DNA of 64,000 nt from Bradyrhizobium sp. CB2312 (GCF_029714425.1 NZ_CP121668.1:2501501-2565500); one strand, 5' to 3'. Counted from the stretch's first letter, positions 33,091-42,976 are shown. Translations and numbers: made by a program. The notes: generated by a model not told the origin, from the sequence alone.

Positions 33091-33259
33091 TGCAAGCGTC
33101 GAGGCAATTGCATCGCGTATTTTTGGCTGCTTGCGGAGGCGTTCCGTCTGGGCGCTTTGCACACCGATCGGGCGCGCTGCCCAGCATTTTTCAGGCACTA
33201 TTTTTCGAGGACAACGCAAGCATAGCCAAATCCAGTCAGGTCTCCATTCAACATTGAAT

Positions 33260-33280
33260 GCATAATTGAATGTAAATTGT
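33260..33280. promoter_or_regulatory. Candidate MocR operator, copy 2
   Basis: GCATAATTGAA-TGTAAATTGT, lying about 33 nt upstream of the sigma-54 promoter of the nit cluster. It is a direct repeat of copy 1, 190 bp away. Confidence 0.5.
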
Positions 33281-33312
33281 ATGGTTTGATGATTTGTCGT
33301 GCAGAAGGTCGC

Positions 33313-33330
33313 TTGGCACATTGATTGCAA
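33313..33330 (+). promoter_or_regulatory. Sigma-54 (RpoN) promoter of the nit cluster
   Basis: TTGGCAC-ATTGA-TTGCAA matches the -24/-12 consensus; GG and GC are exactly 12 nt apart. Transcription would start near 33340, about 37 nt before the first nit ATG. RpoN promoters need an activator such as NtrC; none is in the window. Confidence 0.8.
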
Positions 33331-33376
33331 AACCTGATCTCGATCCGGGAGGCCCGGACGTGAACAGGAGGTGTCT

Positions 33377-33859
33377 ATGCCAGCAGTGAACATGCCCGCG
33401 CGTCAGAAGGGCGACTTTCTTGTCGACTATGAAGAGAAGGTTTTCGAGGACGTCAAAGCAAAGCCGGGTGAGAAGGCGCTGGTCACCTTCCACACCGTCG
33501 CGTTCGAAGGCTCCATCGGCCTCGTCAATATTCTCCAGGCGCTGCGCCTGAAGCGGAAGGGCTTTGAGACGTCGGTTCTGCTCTACGGTCCCGGTGTCAC
33601 GCTCGGCATTCAGCGCGGCTTCCCGAAGATCGGCGACGAAGCCTTCCCCGGCGCGCAGAACTTCAACAACCAGCTCGCAAAGTTCATGGATGAAGGCGGC
33701 AAGGTCTATGCCTGCCGGTTCGCGCTGCAGGCGCTTTACGGCCATGGCGAGCCGTCACTCATTCCGGGCATCCGGCCGATCAATCCGCTCGATGTGCTCG
33801 ACCTCATCCTGCTTCACCGCAGGGACGACGCGTTCATGATCCACACCTGGACCGTCTGA
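33377..33859 (+). CDS. MSMEG_0572/Sll0783-family nitrogen-starvation protein
   Basis: A 160-residue DsrE-like-fold protein that opens Nit1C-type clusters. Seen: [40 protein letters not shown] and [23 protein letters not shown] 33377 is preferred to the in-frame GTG 33371, which overlaps the AGGAGGTG ribosome-binding site. In Synechocystis the homologue Sll0783 is induced by nitrogen starvation and affects PHB accumulation. Molecular activity is unknown. By order it would be nitB of published Nit1C clusters. Confidence 0.9.
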   Translation: MPAVNMPARQKGDFLVDYEEKVFEDVKAKPGEKALVTFHTVAFEGSIGLVNILQALRLKRKGFETSVLLYGPGVTLGIQRGFPKIGDEAFPGAQNFNNQLAKFMDEGGKVYACRFALQALYGHGEPSLIPGIRPINPLDVLDLILLHRRDDAFMIHTWTV

Positions 33860-33896
33860 CTTCGGTTGTCTCGCGCGACGGACGAGGGAGAATACA

Positions 33897-34952
33897 GTGA
33901 CAGCGAAACGCACGGTCAGGGCTGGCGCGATTCAGATCGCGCCCGATCTGGACACGCCGACCGGAACGGTCGACCGGATCCTGGCGGCCATCGCGGAGGC
34001 GGCGGGCAAGGGAGTCCAGTTCGCCGTTTTTCCGGAGACGTTCGTTCCCTGGTATCCGTATTTCTCCTTTGTCCGTCCGCCGGTCCTCAGCGGCGCCGAG
34101 CACATCCAGCTCTACGACAACGCCGTCGTCGTGCCGGGTCCCGTCACAGACGCCATTGCGCAGGCGGCGAAGCGCCACGGCATGGTGGTGGTGCTCGGCG
34201 TCAACGAGCGCGATCACGGCTCGCTTTACAACACCCAGCTCGTGTTCGACGCGAACGGCGCGCTCGTCCTGAAGCGGCGCAAGATCACGCCGACCTTTCA
34301 CGAGCGCATGATCTGGGGGCAGGGTGACGGCGCCGGCCTGAAGGTGGTCGAGACCGCGGTCGGTCGTGTCGGCGCGCTGGCGTGCTGGGAGCATTACAAC
34401 CCGCTCGCCCGCTACGCGCTGATGGCCCAGCACGAGGAAATCCATGCGGCCCAGTTTCCGGGTTCGCTGGTCGGACAGGTCTTTGCCGACCAGATCGAGG
34501 TGACGATCCGGCATCATGCGCTGGAAAGCGGATGCTTCGTCGTCAATGCCACCGGCTGGCTGACCGAGGAGCAGATCGCGAAAATCTCGCCGGAGGAAGG
34601 CCTGCGCAAAGGCCTGCGCGGCGGCTGCATGACAGCGATCGTCTCACCGGAAGGCAACCATCTGGTGCCGCCGCTGACCAGCGGCGAGGGCATCCTTGTC
34701 GCCGATCTCGATCTCGCTCTGATCACCAAACGCAAGCGGATGATGGATTCTGTCGGCCACTACGCCCGGCCGGAGCTGCTTTCGCTGGTGCTGAACGACC
34801 GACCCGCGCGTCCGATGCACGGCTTTCACCCGAACCGCCTCATGTCCATTCCGGGAGACCAATCAGATGAGACCGCAGATGCCGCAACCCAAGGCGATCC
34901 CGACCGAGCAGCTGATCAACGAGTTGCAGTCCTTCGGAGTCCGGCTCGCTGA
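33897..34952 (+). CDS. nitC: Nit1-type nitrilase
   Basis: A 351-residue nitrilase-superfamily enzyme (Nit1/Nit6803 class) converting nitriles to carboxylic acids plus ammonia. The triad is Glu47 ([12 protein letters not shown]), Lys129 (KRRKITPT) and Cys163 ([14 protein letters not shown]); a second Glu136 (FHERMIWG) is also present. It starts at GTG 33897 after GAGGGAG. The last 86 nt overlap the radical-SAM gene in another frame, giving a low-complexity tail ([20 protein letters not shown]). Reports tie Nit1C nitrilases to growth on cyanide; the physiological substrate is debated. Confidence 0.93.
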   Translation: MTAKRTVRAGAIQIAPDLDTPTGTVDRILAAIAEAAGKGVQFAVFPETFVPWYPYFSFVRPPVLSGAEHIQLYDNAVVVPGPVTDAIAQAAKRHGMVVVLGVNERDHGSLYNTQLVFDANGALVLKRRKITPTFHERMIWGQGDGAGLKVVETAVGRVGALACWEHYNPLARYALMAQHEEIHAAQFPGSLVGQVFADQIEVTIRHHALESGCFVVNATGWLTEEQIAKISPEEGLRKGLRGGCMTAIVSPEGNHLVPPLTSGEGILVADLDLALITKRKRMMDSVGHYARPELLSLVLNDRPARPMHGFHPNRLMSIPGDQSDETADAATQGDPDRAADQRVAVLRSPAR

Positions 34953-35997
34953 TCCCAAGACCGGCGGAACGAGCCGCCGCGGCGGCGCCGGGCCGTCGGA
35001 TCACACGCCGTTCACGATCGACGGCGCGACCGTGATGATTCCGGTCCACAACGCGCCGGCCTTCGAGAGCCCTTATCTCGTCGAGCGTCCCGACGAGGCC
35101 GGGCGAAGCCGCATCTCGCGCGACGGCGTGGTGCTCGCGGACGTCTCGTTTCCGTTGCGACCCAAATTCTACGACCGCACCACCGAGGACGGCGTCCCCT
35201 ATTGGAAGATCGCGACCCTGCACGGGCGCGACGTTCTCGCCACCACCGTGCTCCAGACCTGCATTCGCTACCAAAGCCGTACCAAGACCTGCCAGTTCTG
35301 CGCCATCGGCCAGTCGCTCGCAGCCGGGCGTACGGTCGAGCGCAAGACGCCGGCACAACTCGCCGAAGTGGCCAAGGCGGCCGTCGAGTTCGACGGTGTC
35401 AGGCACATGGTGATGACCACGGGCACGCCGCACACGTCCGATCGCGGCGCCGGCATCCTTGCGGAGAGCGCGCAGGCCGTCAAAGCCGCCGTCGATTTGC
35501 CGATCCAGGCGCAATGCGAGCCACCGGACGATTTCGCCTGGTTTCAGCGCATGAAGAGTTCAGGGGTCGACGCGCTCGGCATGCACCTGGAGGTCATCGG
35601 GCCCGCCGTGCGGCAAAGGATCATGCCGGGCAAGGCGCAGGTCCAGGTCGAGCAATACATGGAAGCATTCGCCGCGGCCGTGCCGGTCTTCGGCCGCGGT
35701 CAGGTCTCGACTTATATTCTGGCTGGCCTTGGCGACGAGCCTTCCGAGATTCTCGCGCTGTCGCGCCGGCTTATCGATATCGGCGTCTATCCCTTCGTCG
35801 TGCCGTTCGTGCCGATCGCCGGCACGCCGCTGGAGAGCCATCCGACGCCGTCTCCAGGGTTCATGCACGACATCCTGCGTCCGCTCGCCGAGATGCTGCG
35901 CGCCGGCGGCCTGCGCGCCACCGATATCAAGGCAGGCTGCGGCAAATGCGGCGCCTGCTCGGCCCTGTCCACTTACGAGCGCGGAGCACGTGGATGA
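34867..35997 (+). CDS. MSMEG_0568-family radical SAM enzyme
   Basis: A 376-residue radical SAM protein. The cluster cysteines are Cys132, Cys142 and Cys145 ([15 protein letters not shown]), a CX9CX2C spacing instead of the common CX3CX2C. A second Cys group, Cys358, Cys361 and Cys364 (AGCGKCGAC), ends the protein and could bind an extra Fe-S cluster. Between are [17 protein letters not shown] and [11 protein letters not shown]. It is part of the Nit1C core (nitD by order). Reaction unknown. The start overlaps nitrilase by 86 bp; its stop overlaps the GNAT start (ATGA). Confidence 0.92.
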   Translation: MRPQMPQPKAIPTEQLINELQSFGVRLADPKTGGTSRRGGAGPSDHTPFTIDGATVMIPVHNAPAFESPYLVERPDEAGRSRISRDGVVLADVSFPLRPKFYDRTTEDGVPYWKIATLHGRDVLATTVLQTCIRYQSRTKTCQFCAIGQSLAAGRTVERKTPAQLAEVAKAAVEFDGVRHMVMTTGTPHTSDRGAGILAESAQAVKAAVDLPIQAQCEPPDDFAWFQRMKSSGVDALGMHLEVIGPAVRQRIMPGKAQVQVEQYMEAFAAAVPVFGRGQVSTYILAGLGDEPSEILALSRRLIDIGVYPFVVPFVPIAGTPLESHPTPSPGFMHDILRPLAEMLRAGGLRATDIKAGCGKCGACSALSTYERGARG

Positions 35998-36542
35998 TCT
36001 TTGAGCCATTCAAGCCGTTCGTCGCGCCGGAGTTCCAGGTGAAGTTCGCGACCGAAGCCTGGGAGCGTGCCGCCGCCGCAGCCTTGCGTCGCAAGGTGTT
36101 CTGCGAGGAGCAGGGCGTGTTTGCGGGTGATGATCGCGACGCGGTCGACGATTTCGCCATCCCGCTCGTGGCCGTGTCGCTGCTCGGCGTCGCCGAGGAT
36201 GAAGTCGTCGGCACCGTGCGCATTCACCCCGATGACCACGAGACGGATGTGTGGTGGGGCTCCCGCCTTGCCGTCGAAAAAGGTTATCGCCGGCTCAGCG
36301 CGGTTGGCGCCGGCCTGATCCGGCTCGCGGTCTCCTCTGCCCATGCGCGCGGTTGCCGGCGCTTTCTTGCCAATGTGCAAAGTCAGAACGCGCTTCTGTT
36401 CCAGCACATGCATTGGCGCTCGCTCGGCGAATTCGAGCTCCATGGCCGGCCGCACCATCGCATGGAGGCCGATCTCGACCACTACCCGCCGTTCCGGACG
36501 CCCGAAACCGGCTTCCTGTCACTCGCAAAGCTGGCGGCTTGA
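35994..36542 (+). CDS. MSMEG_0567/Sll0786-type GNAT N-acetyltransferase
   Basis: A 182-residue GNAT-fold protein. VFCEEQGVFAGDDRDAVDDF opens the fold, EVVGTVRIHPDDHETDVWWG is the central strand pair, and RLAVEKGYRRLSAVGAGLIR covers the acetyl-CoA P-loop region (GYRRLSAVGAGL, a variant of RGxGIG). The C-terminus FLANVQSQNALLFQHMHWRS is typical of this Nit1C partner (nitE by order). The acceptor is unknown. Translationally coupled at both ends. Confidence 0.9.
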   Translation: MIFEPFKPFVAPEFQVKFATEAWERAAAAALRRKVFCEEQGVFAGDDRDAVDDFAIPLVAVSLLGVAEDEVVGTVRIHPDDHETDVWWGSRLAVEKGYRRLSAVGAGLIRLAVSSAHARGCRRFLANVQSQNALLFQHMHWRSLGEFELHGRPHHRMEADLDHYPPFRTPETGFLSLAKLAA

Positions 36543-36544
36543 AC

Positions 36545-37540
36545 ATGCTGACGGATGCCGCACTCGCAAGCCTCGCCGAGACGCTCCGCAAAAGCCGCGG
36601 CATCGCCGCCAAGGCCGACATTGCGGGTGTTGCGGCCGCGCTCGACCTCTCGAGCGGCGATGCCATCCCGGTGGGGGACGATTGCGCGGCGATCCCGGAG
36701 GGCGACGGCTATACCCTGTTCGCCATCGAAGGCTTCATGAACGAATTCGTCGCCGCCGACCCCTGGTTTGCAGGTTGGTGCGGCGCCATGGTCAACATCT
36801 CGGACGTCGCGGCAATGGGCGGACGGCCGACGGCCATCGTCAATGCGATCTGGTCCGATGGCGCGGATAAGGCCGCGCCCATTCTCGAAGGATTGAAAGC
36901 TGCTGCGAGGACTTTCGGTGTGCCCGTCATCGGCGGCCACACCAATGTGCGCAGCAACCAGAGCCAGTTTGCCGTCGCGATCCTGGGTCGCGCGAGGCGG
37001 CTTCTCACGAGCTTTGACGCGAGGCCCGGCGACAAGCTCATTGCGGCGATCGATCTGCGCGGCCGCTACCGCGAACCCTTCGCGAACTGGGAGGCTGCGA
37101 CCGACGCACCCGCGGAGCGACTGCGCGGCGATCTGGAGATCCTGCCGTCGATCGCCGAGGCGGGGCTTGCACGCGCAGCCAAGGACATCAGTCAGGGCGG
37201 CATCGTCGGGACCGCGGCGATGCTGGCCGAGTGCTCGCAGGTCGCCATCACGCTGGACGTCGAGGCGATTCCGATTCCTGCCGGCGCGCCGCTCGAACGC
37301 TGGCTCCTGACGTTCCCGAGCTTCGGCTATCTCCTGTCGGCGAAGTCCGAAGACGTCGACGAGATCCTGTCGCGCTTCCAACGGCGCGGCATTGCGGCAA
37401 CCGCGGTCGGAGACGTCAGCGCGGGGACAAGCGTCGACATTCGCGCCGCTTCCGGTCGCGCAACGGTCTGGGACTTCGCGGCGCAGCCCCTGATCGGATG
37501 TGCGCCAGGGCAGGGCTATCGGCAGCGGAGCGTGGCATGA
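36545..37540 (+). CDS. Sll0787-type AIR-synthase-like protein
   Basis: A 331-residue member of the PurM/SelD/ThiL superfamily of ATP-using enzymes. Seen: IPVGDDCAAIPEGDGYTLFA with the acidic ATP-site motif, VNISDVAAMGGRPTAIVNAI, VIGGHTNVRSNQSQFAVAIL and AAKDISQGGIVGTAAMLAE. It starts 2 nt after the GNAT stop. It belongs to the Nit1C core (nitF by order). A phosphorylated intermediate is likely from the superfamily, but the substrate is unknown. Confidence 0.9.
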   Translation: MLTDAALASLAETLRKSRGIAAKADIAGVAAALDLSSGDAIPVGDDCAAIPEGDGYTLFAIEGFMNEFVAADPWFAGWCGAMVNISDVAAMGGRPTAIVNAIWSDGADKAAPILEGLKAAARTFGVPVIGGHTNVRSNQSQFAVAILGRARRLLTSFDARPGDKLIAAIDLRGRYREPFANWEAATDAPAERLRGDLEILPSIAEAGLARAAKDISQGGIVGTAAMLAECSQVAITLDVEAIPIPAGAPLERWLLTFPSFGYLLSAKSEDVDEILSRFQRRGIAATAVGDVSAGTSVDIRAASGRATVWDFAAQPLIGCAPGQGYRQRSVA

Positions 37541-38703
37541 GCGGCGGCTCGTCAAGACTTCGCATCGCGATCCTCACGCACTCGACAAATCCACGAGGTG
37601 GCGTGGTGCACGCGCTCGCGCTTGCGGACGCCCTGGCACATCTTGGACACCGGCCGGTCGTGCACGCCCCCGACCCGCCCGGCAAAGGCTTCTTCCGCCG
37701 CAGCGTCGCGGAGACGCGCTCCGTGCCCGCATCGCCCGTCTCGGGCGACGTCGTTGCGACGGTCGAAACGCGCATCGCCGACTATGTCCGGCATTTCGGC
37801 GATGTGGCCAAGCGGCAGTACGACGTCTTCCATGCCCAGGACGGCATCTCCGGCAATGCGCTTGCGATGCTGAAGCAGCGCGGCCTGATCCAACGCTATG
37901 TCCGCACCGTTCATCACATCGATGCATTCAAGGACGAACGGCTCCGCGAACTCGACCGTCGCTCGATCGTCCACGCTGACGGCCTGTTCGTCGTCAGCCG
38001 GTTCTGGCAGGAGCACTTGAAGGCGGAGATGTCCCGCTCTGCAATATTGGTCGGCAATGGCGTCGACACGGCGCGATATTCGCCTGTCTCGTCACCCGGT
38101 GATCGGCTCCTGCGCGCCCGGCTCGGCCTCCGCGCAGGCCCGATCCTGCTGTCGATCGGCGGCGTCGAGCAGCGCAAGAATACGCTGGGCATTCTCGAGG
38201 CGTTCCGGCAGGTGTACGCCGTACATCGATCCGCGCAGCTCGTCATCGCCGGCGGGGCTTCGCTGCTGGACCATGGTGTCTATCGGCAGCAGTTCGAGTC
38301 ACGGCTGCGCGATGCGGGACTGCCTGTTGGTGCGGTGATCGAGACGGGGCCGCTGATCGATGCCGACATGCCATCGCTCTTTCGCCTCGCGGATGTCTTG
38401 TTGTTCCCGTCCTTGCGCGAGGGCTTTGGCCTGGCCGTGCTCGAAGCGATGGCCAGCGGCGCGCCGGCCGTGGTCTCGCATACCGCACCGTTCACGGAAT
38501 ATCTCGGTCCGGACGATGCTGCCTGGTGCGATCCGCATCACGCAGGCTCGATCGCGGATGCCACCCTCAGTGCCCTCGCCGAGCCCCTGCGCTCGCGCCT
38601 GATCGCGAACGGCGCGAGAGTCGCCCGGCACCATGACTGGAGTCGCACCGCCATGGCACACATGGCGACCTATCAGGATATGCGCGAGGTGCACTATGCC
38701 TGA
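37537..38703 (+). CDS. MSMEG_0565-type GT4 glycosyltransferase
   Basis: A 388-residue GT4 (GT-B fold) glycosyltransferase. ILTHSTNPRGGVVHALALAD is the N-terminal donor-domain loop, LLSIGGVEQRKNTLGILEAF starts the second Rossmann domain, and FPSLREGFGLAVLEAMASGA holds the EX7E donor motif. It overlaps the AIR-synthase-like stop by 4 bp (ATGA) and the next gene by 8 bp. Not all Nit1C clusters carry it; its presence suggests that the product or a cofactor is glycosylated, an inference. Confidence 0.9.
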   Translation: MSGGSSRLRIAILTHSTNPRGGVVHALALADALAHLGHRPVVHAPDPPGKGFFRRSVAETRSVPASPVSGDVVATVETRIADYVRHFGDVAKRQYDVFHAQDGISGNALAMLKQRGLIQRYVRTVHHIDAFKDERLRELDRRSIVHADGLFVVSRFWQEHLKAEMSRSAILVGNGVDTARYSPVSSPGDRLLRARLGLRAGPILLSIGGVEQRKNTLGILEAFRQVYAVHRSAQLVIAGGASLLDHGVYRQQFESRLRDAGLPVGAVIETGPLIDADMPSLFRLADVLLFPSLREGFGLAVLEAMASGAPAVVSHTAPFTEYLGPDDAAWCDPHHAGSIADATLSALAEPLRSRLIANGARVARHHDWSRTAMAHMATYQDMREVHYA

Positions 38704-38983
38704 GATGCGCTTCCACGTGCGCTGGCCCGATGAGCGGATCGAGGTCTGCTATTCGCCCTCGCTGGTCATCAAGGATCATTTCGTCGCCGGCACGACCTAC
38801 GCGCTCGACGACTTTCGCGAGCGAAGCCGCGTTGCGCTGACGATTGCGGCCGAGCGGGTCCGTGAGAAGTACGGCTTTCTCTGCTCGCGCGCGCTCGGGC
38901 AACTCGCACGGATCGAGGCGACCGCCGTGCAGTTCGAGGCCACGCCTGACGCTTCCGTCACCATCGTCTCGTTTGAAGAATAG
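38696..38983 (+). CDS. MSMEG_0570-family nitrogen-starvation protein
   Basis: A 95-residue protein starting MPEMRFHVRWPDERIEVCYS, with the family pattern VIKDHFVAGTTYALDDFRER and two Cys (EVCYS, FLCSR). It appears only in Nit1C-type clusters as far as I know. It overlaps the glycosyltransferase end by 8 bp. No activity is known; it could be a small partner or carrier protein. Confidence 0.88.
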   Translation: MPEMRFHVRWPDERIEVCYSPSLVIKDHFVAGTTYALDDFRERSRVALTIAAERVREKYGFLCSRALGQLARIEATAVQFEATPDASVTIVSFEE

Positions 38984-38995
38984 CAGGAGCTGATC

Positions 38996-40300
38996 ATGTC
39001 CGACCTTCACACACACTATCCGGTCGTCGTGATCGGCGGCGGCCAGGCCGGCCTTGCCATGAGCGCGCAACTCAAGGCGCGCGGCATCGCCCATGTCGTG
39101 CTGGAAAAGAACACGATCGCGCATTCCTGGAAGACGCAGCGTTGGGACGCGTTTTGCCTCGTGACGCCGAACTGGCAATGCCGGCTTCCCGGCTTTCCTT
39201 ACGCCGGCAGCGATCCACACGGCTTCATGCTGCGTGACGAGATCGTCACTTACATCGAGGATTTCGCCAGGCACATCGATGCGCCGGTCCGCGAGGGCGT
39301 TGCCGTCACACGCCTCAGGCAATCCGGTCGTGGCTTCATGCTCGAGACGACAATCGGCGAGATCGCTGCCGACAGCGTCGTGCTGGCCGTCAGCGGATAT
39401 CACGTTCCGAAAGTGCTGCCGTTTGCGGGCCGGCTCGATCCGTCGATCACGCAGATCCACTCCTCAGCCTACCGCAATCCGGATCAGTTGCCGCCGGGCG
39501 AGATCCTCGTCGTTGGAAGCGGACAGTCGGGCTGCCAAATCGCCGAAGACCTGCATCTGGCCGGCCGCAAGGTGCATCTCGCCGTCGGCAGCGCGCCGCG
39601 GTGCCCGCGCTTCTATCGCGGCCGGGACGCCGTCGACTGGCTCGACGATCTCGGGCAGTACGACTTGCCCGTCGACAAGCATTCGCTAAAGGAAGGCGTT
39701 CGCAAGAATGCTAACCATTACCTGACCGGGCGGGACGGCGGCCGCGATATCGACCTGCGCAGGTTCGCGCTTGAGGGGATGAAGCTCTACGGTCGACTCA
39801 AGGACGGCCATGGGACGTCCTTGCAGCTTGGCGATGATCTCCAGGTCAATCTCGACAATGCCGACCGGGTCTACAACGGCATCTGCCGAATGATCGACGA
39901 GCACATCGTAAAGAACAGAATCGCCGCGCCCGTGACGCCTCACTATGAGCCCGTGTGGTCCCCCACTGCGGCGCCCACGGAGCTCGATCTCGCAGCGAGC
40001 GGCATCAGCAGCATCGTATGGACGACCGGCTTCCGGTCCGACTGGTCTTGGGTCGACCTGCCGATGTTCGATGGCACCGGTTATCCAACCCACAAGCGGG
40101 GCATCACGTCGGTCGACGGTGCCTATGTGGTCGGCCTGCCGTGGCTCTACACCTGGGGCTCGGGTCGGTTCGTCGGCATCGGTCGTGATGCAGAGTTCGT
40201 TGCAGACCATATCAAGGAGCGATCGAGCGCATCGCATGCCGACGCGTATCGAGCCGGCCGACGCGAGTTCTCGCAAGATGCCGCGCGAGAAGCTGTTTAG
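38996..40300 (+). CDS. MSMEG_0569-family flavin-dependent oxidoreductase
   Basis: A 434-residue FMO-like flavoprotein. FAD motif VVIGGGQAGLAMSAQLKARG near the N-terminus, WDAFCLVTPNWQCRLPGFPY as the family loop, NADPH Rossmann motif EILVVGSGQSGCQIAEDLHL, and C-terminal VVGLPWLYTWGSGRFVG. It closes the eight-gene run (nitH by published order) after a 12-nt gap with AGGAG. The likely role is oxygenation in the cluster's pathway; substrate unknown. Confidence 0.92.
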   Translation: MSDLHTHYPVVVIGGGQAGLAMSAQLKARGIAHVVLEKNTIAHSWKTQRWDAFCLVTPNWQCRLPGFPYAGSDPHGFMLRDEIVTYIEDFARHIDAPVREGVAVTRLRQSGRGFMLETTIGEIAADSVVLAVSGYHVPKVLPFAGRLDPSITQIHSSAYRNPDQLPPGEILVVGSGQSGCQIAEDLHLAGRKVHLAVGSAPRCPRFYRGRDAVDWLDDLGQYDLPVDKHSLKEGVRKNANHYLTGRDGGRDIDLRRFALEGMKLYGRLKDGHGTSLQLGDDLQVNLDNADRVYNGICRMIDEHIVKNRIAAPVTPHYEPVWSPTAAPTELDLAASGISSIVWTTGFRSDWSWVDLPMFDGTGYPTHKRGITSVDGAYVVGLPWLYTWGSGRFVGIGRDAEFVADHIKERSSASHADAYRAGRREFSQDAAREAV

Positions 40301-40361
40301 CCTTGCGCGACTACGCGCCCTCAATAGGTGAGGCGAGGCGACCATGCCCGGGACAGGCCCA

Positions 40362-42885
40362 TCACTGCTCCAGGCGGCGGGCAAGATAGCGCGCCGTCTT
40401 CCCGCTGCTCCTCCCATTGTTCTTGGCGACCTGATGCGGTGTGCCGGATGCGACGATCTTGCCGCCCTCGTCGCCGGCGCCGGGGCCGAGATCGATGATC
40501 CAGTCGCTGTGGGAGACGACATCCATGTCATGCTCGACCACGACCACGCTGTTGCCGGCCTCCACGATCCGGTCGAGCTGGGCGATCAGGCGCTCGACAT
40601 CGCGTGGGTGAAGACCGGTGGTCGGCTCGTCCAGGACATAGAGCGTGTGCCCGCGTTGCGGACGCATCAGCTCGGTCGCCAGCTTGATGCGTTGCGCTTC
40701 GCCGCCGGACAATTCGGTGGCGGACTGACCGAGGCGGATATAGCCGAGGCCGACCTCGCGGACGACCGACAGCGACCGGTTCAGCGTGGCATCGCCCTCG
40801 AAGAAGTCGAAGGCCTCGTCGACGCGCATCGCCAGCACGTCCGCGATGGACTTTTCGCGGATCTTCACTTCCAGCGTCTTGTCATTGTAGCGCGCGCCCT
40901 TGCAGGTCGGGCAGGGCGCATAGACGCTGGGCAGGAACAGCAGTTCGACGCAAACGAACCCCTCGCCTTCGCAGGTCGCACACCGGCCCTTCGCGACATT
41001 GAACGAGAAACGCCCGGCATCGTAGCGGCGAGCCTTGGCCTGCGGCGTTGCCGCGAACAGTTTTCGCACATGGTCGAACAGGCCGGTATAGGTTGCAAGG
41101 TTCGATCGCGGCGTGCGGCCGATCGGCTTCTGGTCGACGACGACCAGGCGATCGATTTGATCTAGGCCGGCGACAATCCTGCCGCCCAATGTCGCGATCG
41201 TGGGCGCCAGGCTGTCATCCTCGGGATCGGCGGCAAGCGTGTGCCCGAGATGATCGGCCACGGCATCGACCAAGAACTGGCTGATCAGGCTCGATTTGCC
41301 GGAGCCAGATACGCCGGTGATGCCGATGATCACGCCCAGCGGGATATCGACGTCGAGGCCTCGGAGATTGTTGCGGACCACACCCCTGATCTTCAAATGC
41401 CCTTTCGGCGCGCGGCGGGTCGTGGGCAGCTTCTTGCGCGGATGCGCGAGATAGGTCGCGGTTCGCGATTGCGCGATGCCGCCGAGCCCCGCGGGCGGCC
41501 CGCTATAGAGGATGCGTCCGCCACCCTCGCCAGCGTCGGGCCCGACATCGACCAGCCAGTCGGCATGCCGGATCACCTCGATCTCGTGCTCAACCACGAA
41601 GATCGAATTGCCCGCGCGCTTCAGCCGGTCCAGCGCCCGCAGCAGCGCCTCGGTGTCGGCGGGATGCAGGCCTGCGGACGGCTCGTCGAGCACGTAGACG
41701 ACGCCGAACAGGTTGGAGCGGACTTGTGTCGCCAGCCGCAGACGCTGCAGCTCGCCCGGCGACAGCGTGGGAGTGCTGCGTTCGCAGGCGAGATAGCCGA
41801 GGCCAAGGTCGAGCAGGACGGCGAGGCGCGCCGACAGATCCTCGCAGATGCGCCGGGCGACGACGGCCTTCTCCGACTTGTCCGGCGATGGTCTCGCGAA
41901 CGGCTTGATCAGCTCGTGCAGCTGCTTGAGCGGCAAATGCGAGATCTCTGCGATGTTGAGCCCAGCGAACTTGATCTTGAGCGCCTCCGGCTTCAGCCGC
42001 GTGCCATGACAGGTCGGGCAGTCTTGCGTGATCATGAACTGCGCGACGCGGCGCTTCATCATCGCGCTCTCGGACTTGGCGTAGGTCTGCATCACGTAGC
42101 GCTTGGCGCCGGTGAACGTGCCCTGGTAGCTCGGCTCCTCCTTGCGGCGCAGCGCCCGTTTGACCTCGGCGGCGTCGTAGCCGGCATAGACCGGAACGGT
42201 CGGCTGCTCCTCGGTGAACAGGATCCAGTCGCGGTCCTTCTTGGGCAGCTCGCGCCAGGGCTTGTCGACGTCGTAGCCCAGCGTCGTCAGGATGTCCCGG
42301 AGGTTCTGGCCCTGCCAGGCGCTCGGCCAGGCACGCGATGGCACGCTCGCGGATCGTCTTGGTGTCATCGGGCACCATGGATTTTTCGGTGACGTCGAGC
42401 ATCCGGCCGATGCCGTGGCAGGTCGGGCAGGCGCCCTCCGGCGTGTTCGGCGAAAATGCCTCCGCATAGAGCATCGGCTGACCCCGCGGATAGTCGCCGG
42501 CGCGAGAGTAAAGCATCCTGAGCAGGTTGGAGATGGTCGTCACGCTGCCGACGGATGATCGCGTCGTCGGCGCTCCCCGCTGCTGCTGGAGTGCGACGGC
42601 GGGCGGCAGGCCCTCGATGTCGTCGACTTCAGGGATCTGCATCTGGTGGAAGAGGCGTCGCGCATAGGGCGACACCGACTCCAGATATCGCCGCTGCGCC
42701 TCGGCGTAGATCGTTCCAAAGGCGAGCGAGGATTTTCCGGAGCCCGACACGCCCGTGAACACGACGAGGGCGTTGCGCGGAATCTTGACGTCGACGTTCC
42801 TGAGGTTGTGCTCGCGCGCGCCACGGACCCGAACGAAGCCGTCATCCTGCATCAGGCTGTCAGTTTGCTTTGGTTGATCGTCCAT
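40362..42885 (-). pseudogene. UvrA-like ABC ATPase interrupted by a +1 frameshift
   Basis: About 840 codons in two frames. From ATG 42885 (GGAGGAG upstream) the frame runs through Walker [41 protein letters not shown] to TIRERAIA. It must then skip one base (plus-strand A at 42333) to continue [20 protein letters not shown] and on to 40362, with [16 protein letters not shown], a second Walker [14 protein letters not shown] and LSGGEAQRIKLATELM. The unshifted frame goes on to 41590 as nonsense. The length fits short UvrA paralogues lacking the UvrB-binding insert, implicated in drug or DNA-adduct tolerance. Pseudogene or base error. Confidence 0.85.
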
Positions 42886-42976
42886 CTGGCTCCTCCGGCC
42901 CCATCCGGGCATTAACGGCAAGATCGCAGGATGGGTCCTTTGATGCCAGCGGGCCGGTTACGTTCTGCACAAAGCG

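Noticed and set aside
40362..42467. 701-codon frame as an independent UvrA-like gene
   Set aside because: Its first 50 codons are nonsense from the wrong frame and it lacks the first Walker A; it is the downstream part of one frameshifted gene.
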